Source of the DNA: an uncultured Campylobacter sp.
GTDB taxonomy: Bacteria; Campylobacterota; Campylobacteria; Campylobacterales; Campylobacteraceae
Direction of reading: 5' to 3'
Length of the DNA stretch: 7,179 nt
Assembly: GCF_938031315.1 (NCBI RefSeq)
Contig: NZ_CALHHT010000443.1
Span: 1-7,179, forward strand
The position numbers and the translations under genes were made by a program. Shown here one piece after another: positions 5,959 to 7,179 of the stretch (its first letter is position 1; the number at the start of each line of letters is the position of its first letter). The notes under the pieces were generated by a model, which searched no databases, was not told the origin of the DNA, and saw only the letters and a program-made list of their open reading frames with translations.

Positions 5959-6456
5959 CTAGCCTACGAAGTGAATTTTAGCGGGCTCAAAGCGTGAATG
6001 CGCCTTTGTGACGCGAGACGGAAAGCCCAAAGGCATAATGCAAAACGCCTCTAAATGCCCAGGCAGATCCAAAATTTCTCTTACGCGCTCCATTGCGTAA
6101 ATATCGGGCGCTACGCCCAGCCACGTGGTGCCAAGCCCCAAATGGTGCGCCGCTAGCCAAAGATTTTCTGCCGCACAAGCGCAGTCGTAGCGAGCGTAGG
6201 GCTGGAATTTTAAGCCGCTTTTGCGCGTGCAGACCACGATCGCAAGCGGCGCATCCTTCGTGCAGCCGCCGTAGGTGCCGACGCTGCTAAGTAGCGTAAG
6301 CGTGGTGCGGTCGCGTACTACGTAAAACTCCCATGAGCGCTGGTTGCCCGCGCTAGGGGCTTGCATAGCGGCTTTTAGCACGAGCTCGATCTGATCGTCG
6401 CTCGGCATTTTTTCGGTAAAATTCCGCACGCTCGTGCGTGTAAAAATTTCATTCAT
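5959..6456 (-). CDS. Nitroreductase family FMN-dependent oxidoreductase
   Basis: A small (165-residue) flavoprotein of the nitroreductase family, which as dimers bind FMN and use NAD(P)H to reduce nitroaromatics, quinones or flavin-like compounds; the true substrate is unknown. The FMN phosphate motif RTSVRNF is at 7-13 (usual form RRSxRxF), APSAGNQRSWEF at 33-44, the dimer/flavin helix DCACAAENLWLAAHHLGLGTTWLG at 91-114, and the terminal strand MPLGFPS at 141-147. Length fits the shorter family members (about 160-200). AAAGGAG lies 5-6 bases before the ATG and fixes the start. It is the first gene of a two-gene unit with modD. It is shorter than BluB-type enzymes and I see no reason to call it one. 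Confidence 0.9.
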   Translation of the reverse strand: MNEIFTRTSVRNFTEKMPSDDQIELVLKAAMQAPSAGNQRSWEFYVVRDRTTLTLLSSVGTYGGCTKDAPLAIVVCTRKSGLKFQPYARYDCACAAENLWLAAHHLGLGTTWLGVAPDIYAMERVREILDLPGHLEAFCIMPLGFPSRVTKAHSRFEPAKIHFVG

Positions 6457-6461
6457 CGCTG

Positions 6462-6468
6462 CTCCTTT
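6462..6468 (-). promoter_or_regulatory. Shine-Dalgarno of the nitroreductase gene
   Basis: On the minus strand AAAGGAG ends 5 bases before the ATG at 6456. It is a near-perfect site and sets the start of the operon's first gene. Confidence 0.85.
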
Positions 6469-6477
6469 AAATTAAAT

Positions 6478-6522
6478 TTCTAAATTCCGCTTTTTGCGAG
6501 CGGTAAAAAATGGAATTTAGAA
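6478..6522. promoter_or_regulatory. 11-bp perfect inverted repeat upstream of nitroreductase-modD
   Basis: TTCTAAATTCC (6478-6488) and GGAATTTAGAA (6512-6522) are exact inverse complements 23 bases apart, starting 10 bases upstream of the Shine-Dalgarno. Inside, CCGCT (6487-6491) can instead pair with AGCGG (6509-6513 region, read with the inner arm), giving a competing smaller hairpin. It could be an operator for a dimeric regulator or an RNA hairpin in the leader. No clear -10/-35 pair is visible to decide. Confidence 0.5.
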
Positions 6523-6723
6523 GTAGGCTTGCCGCTGCGTTTGCTTGAGCCCTGCTTACACTTTACGCTTATTTAGGCGCTACGCGGCGGCTGATGCGCG
6601 CAGATTTGGTTTTGCTTGCCTGAGCACGCCTTTTTTTTGCATCAAAAAGCGCGCGAAACTGCGATAAAATTTCAAATCGCGCTGCTACGAAAATCCGCCG
6701 TAAAGAACATCCGCTCAAACTCA

Positions 6724-6756
6724 GCTTGCTTAAATTTCGCTCACAAGCAAGCTTGC
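6724..6756. repeat. Inverted repeat overlapping a 10-bp palindrome
   Basis: GCTTGCTT (6724-6731) is the exact inverse complement of AAGCAAGC (6745-6752), which overlaps the perfect palindrome GCAAGCTTGC (6747-6756). The three arms can form alternative stems. No T tract follows in either direction. Confidence 0.4.
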
Positions 6757-6889
6757 GATCCGCGTATTTAAATTTTAATCCTAGGCTGCTATCTGGCACC
6801 TGCTAAAATGACACGCCGTATGCATCAATATGTGCGTGTAGCTCGCGTGGTCCTTAAATTTCATCTCACACGCAAGCCTGCGCCGATCC
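6730..6889 (+). repeat. Imperfect direct repeat pair (6730-6761 and 6854-6889)
   Basis: Both copies read TTAAATTTC, then CTCACA, GCAAGC, TGCG and GATCC/ATCC in the same order with small differences; the second copy has a few extra bases. They start 124 bases apart. This is more order than expected from shared composition alone and points to an old duplication or a dispersed repeat family. Confidence 0.45.
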
Positions 6890-6909
6890 TGTGCTGGTCT
6901 TTACGGATA

Positions 6910-7007
6910 AAATTTTATCCTTCGCAGCAATGAAATTTCACCTTTGCGCCGAGTAAATTTTATCTTCGTCGCTAGGTAAAATTCCGCTTTCGCCGCTTTT
7001 GAATTTT
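6910..7007. repeat. Five AT blocks at a near-constant 22-23 base interval
   Basis: AAATTT-like blocks begin at 6910, 6933, 6955, 6978 and 7001, i.e. spacings of 23, 22, 23 and 23, separated by GC-rich segments such as TTCGCAGCA, TTTGCGCCG, TTCGTCGCT and TTTCGCCGC, which also resemble one another. It could be a decayed tandem repeat of about 23 bases, or phased A-tracts that bend DNA. Confidence 0.4.
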
Positions 7008-7179
7008 AACCGCATGCGCGTCCGCAAAGCACTTGCCGCGCCGTACCGCATGCAAAGCGCGCTCAGATCAAAAGCTCAAAATATCTAAAATTTAACCGCC
7101 AAGCACGACTAGGCGGAGCCATGCGCCGAAGCGCTATGAAATTTAAGCGTTAAACCTGCTCGCCTATCAGCCTGCGCAC

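Larger units (their letters stand above)
6523..7179. other. Gene-free stretch with degenerate repeats
   Basis: No reading frame here has a credible start, ribosome site and recognisable product; the longest (6569-6799, minus, GTG start, 76 codons) resembles nothing I know. The stretch is full of AAATTT/AAATTTTA words alternating with GC-rich segments, contains an imperfect direct repeat and a run of AT blocks about 23 bases apart (separate entries). It may hold a decayed gene or be a long spacer; the window ends before the next gene. On the minus strand a short open frame from the right edge ends in TAA at 7152-7150, possibly the tail of a gene beyond the window. Confidence 0.4.

Noticed and set aside
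5373..6290. Several 60-90 codon frames opposite or out of frame with modD and the nitroreductase
   Set aside because: Their Arg/Ala/Ser-rich products are typical shadows of GC-rich genes; both real genes are intact with full family motifs.
6569..6799. A 76-codon minus-strand frame starting with GTG
   Set aside because: No well-spaced Shine-Dalgarno, arginine/lysine/serine-rich low-complexity product, no recognisable motif, and it lies in repeat-rich DNA.
6910..7007. CRISPR array
   Set aside because: Units are about 23 bases with no conserved repeat plus unique spacer structure, and no cas gene is in view.

Overview
The window looks like two unrelated bacterial genomes joined near position 5040-5050. 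Positions 1 to about 5035 are AT-rich (the 60-base row at 4501 has 18 G+C, 30%), with A-rich codon use, T-rich intergenic DNA and gene families typical of Fusobacteriota. My best guess is Leptotrichia or a close relative. From about 5050 to 7179 the DNA is much richer in G+C (the row at 5161 has 32 G+C, 53%), codons shift to GCG/CGC/GCC, and the spacers are full of AAATTT/AAATTTTA words. That resembles the higher-GC oral Campylobacter (C. gracilis, C. showae, C. rectus type). Both groups live in the human mouth, so a chimeric contig from an oral metagenome, single-cell or mixed culture is the simplest explanation. Real lateral transfer is the less likely alternative. Genus names are inferred from composition and protein style, not from a search.

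Left part, plus strand: a phosphohexomutase cut off by the left edge (2-1339); a spacer with a promoter, a compact set of hairpins and a strong terminator that look like a self-contained small RNA or attenuated leader (about 1366-1480); adenylate kinase adk with its own promoter and an unusual hairpin between Shine-Dalgarno and start codon (1515-2236); a 279-base spacer with a repeat; type I methionine aminopeptidase map (2516-3289); and a small DUF1304-type membrane protein (3327-3704) closed by a good terminator. The adk-map pairing is a familiar housekeeping arrangement, here without secY or ribosomal protein genes in view. On the minus strand, 3819-4988 encodes an exported TPR-like protein of unknown function with a very acidic linker. 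Three copies of a short repeat with the core TTGAyyCCTTGT lie in the two larger spacers.

Right part, minus strand: a small FMN nitroreductase (5959-6456) followed two bases later by modD (5105-5956), a NadC-like phosphoribosyltransferase. They form a tight two-gene operon with a clear Shine-Dalgarno and an 11-bp perfect inverted repeat in the leader. The last 723 bases (6457-7179) hold no gene I can support, only degenerate repeats and regularly spaced AT blocks.

No rRNA, tRNA, CRISPR array, insertion sequence or phage gene was seen.
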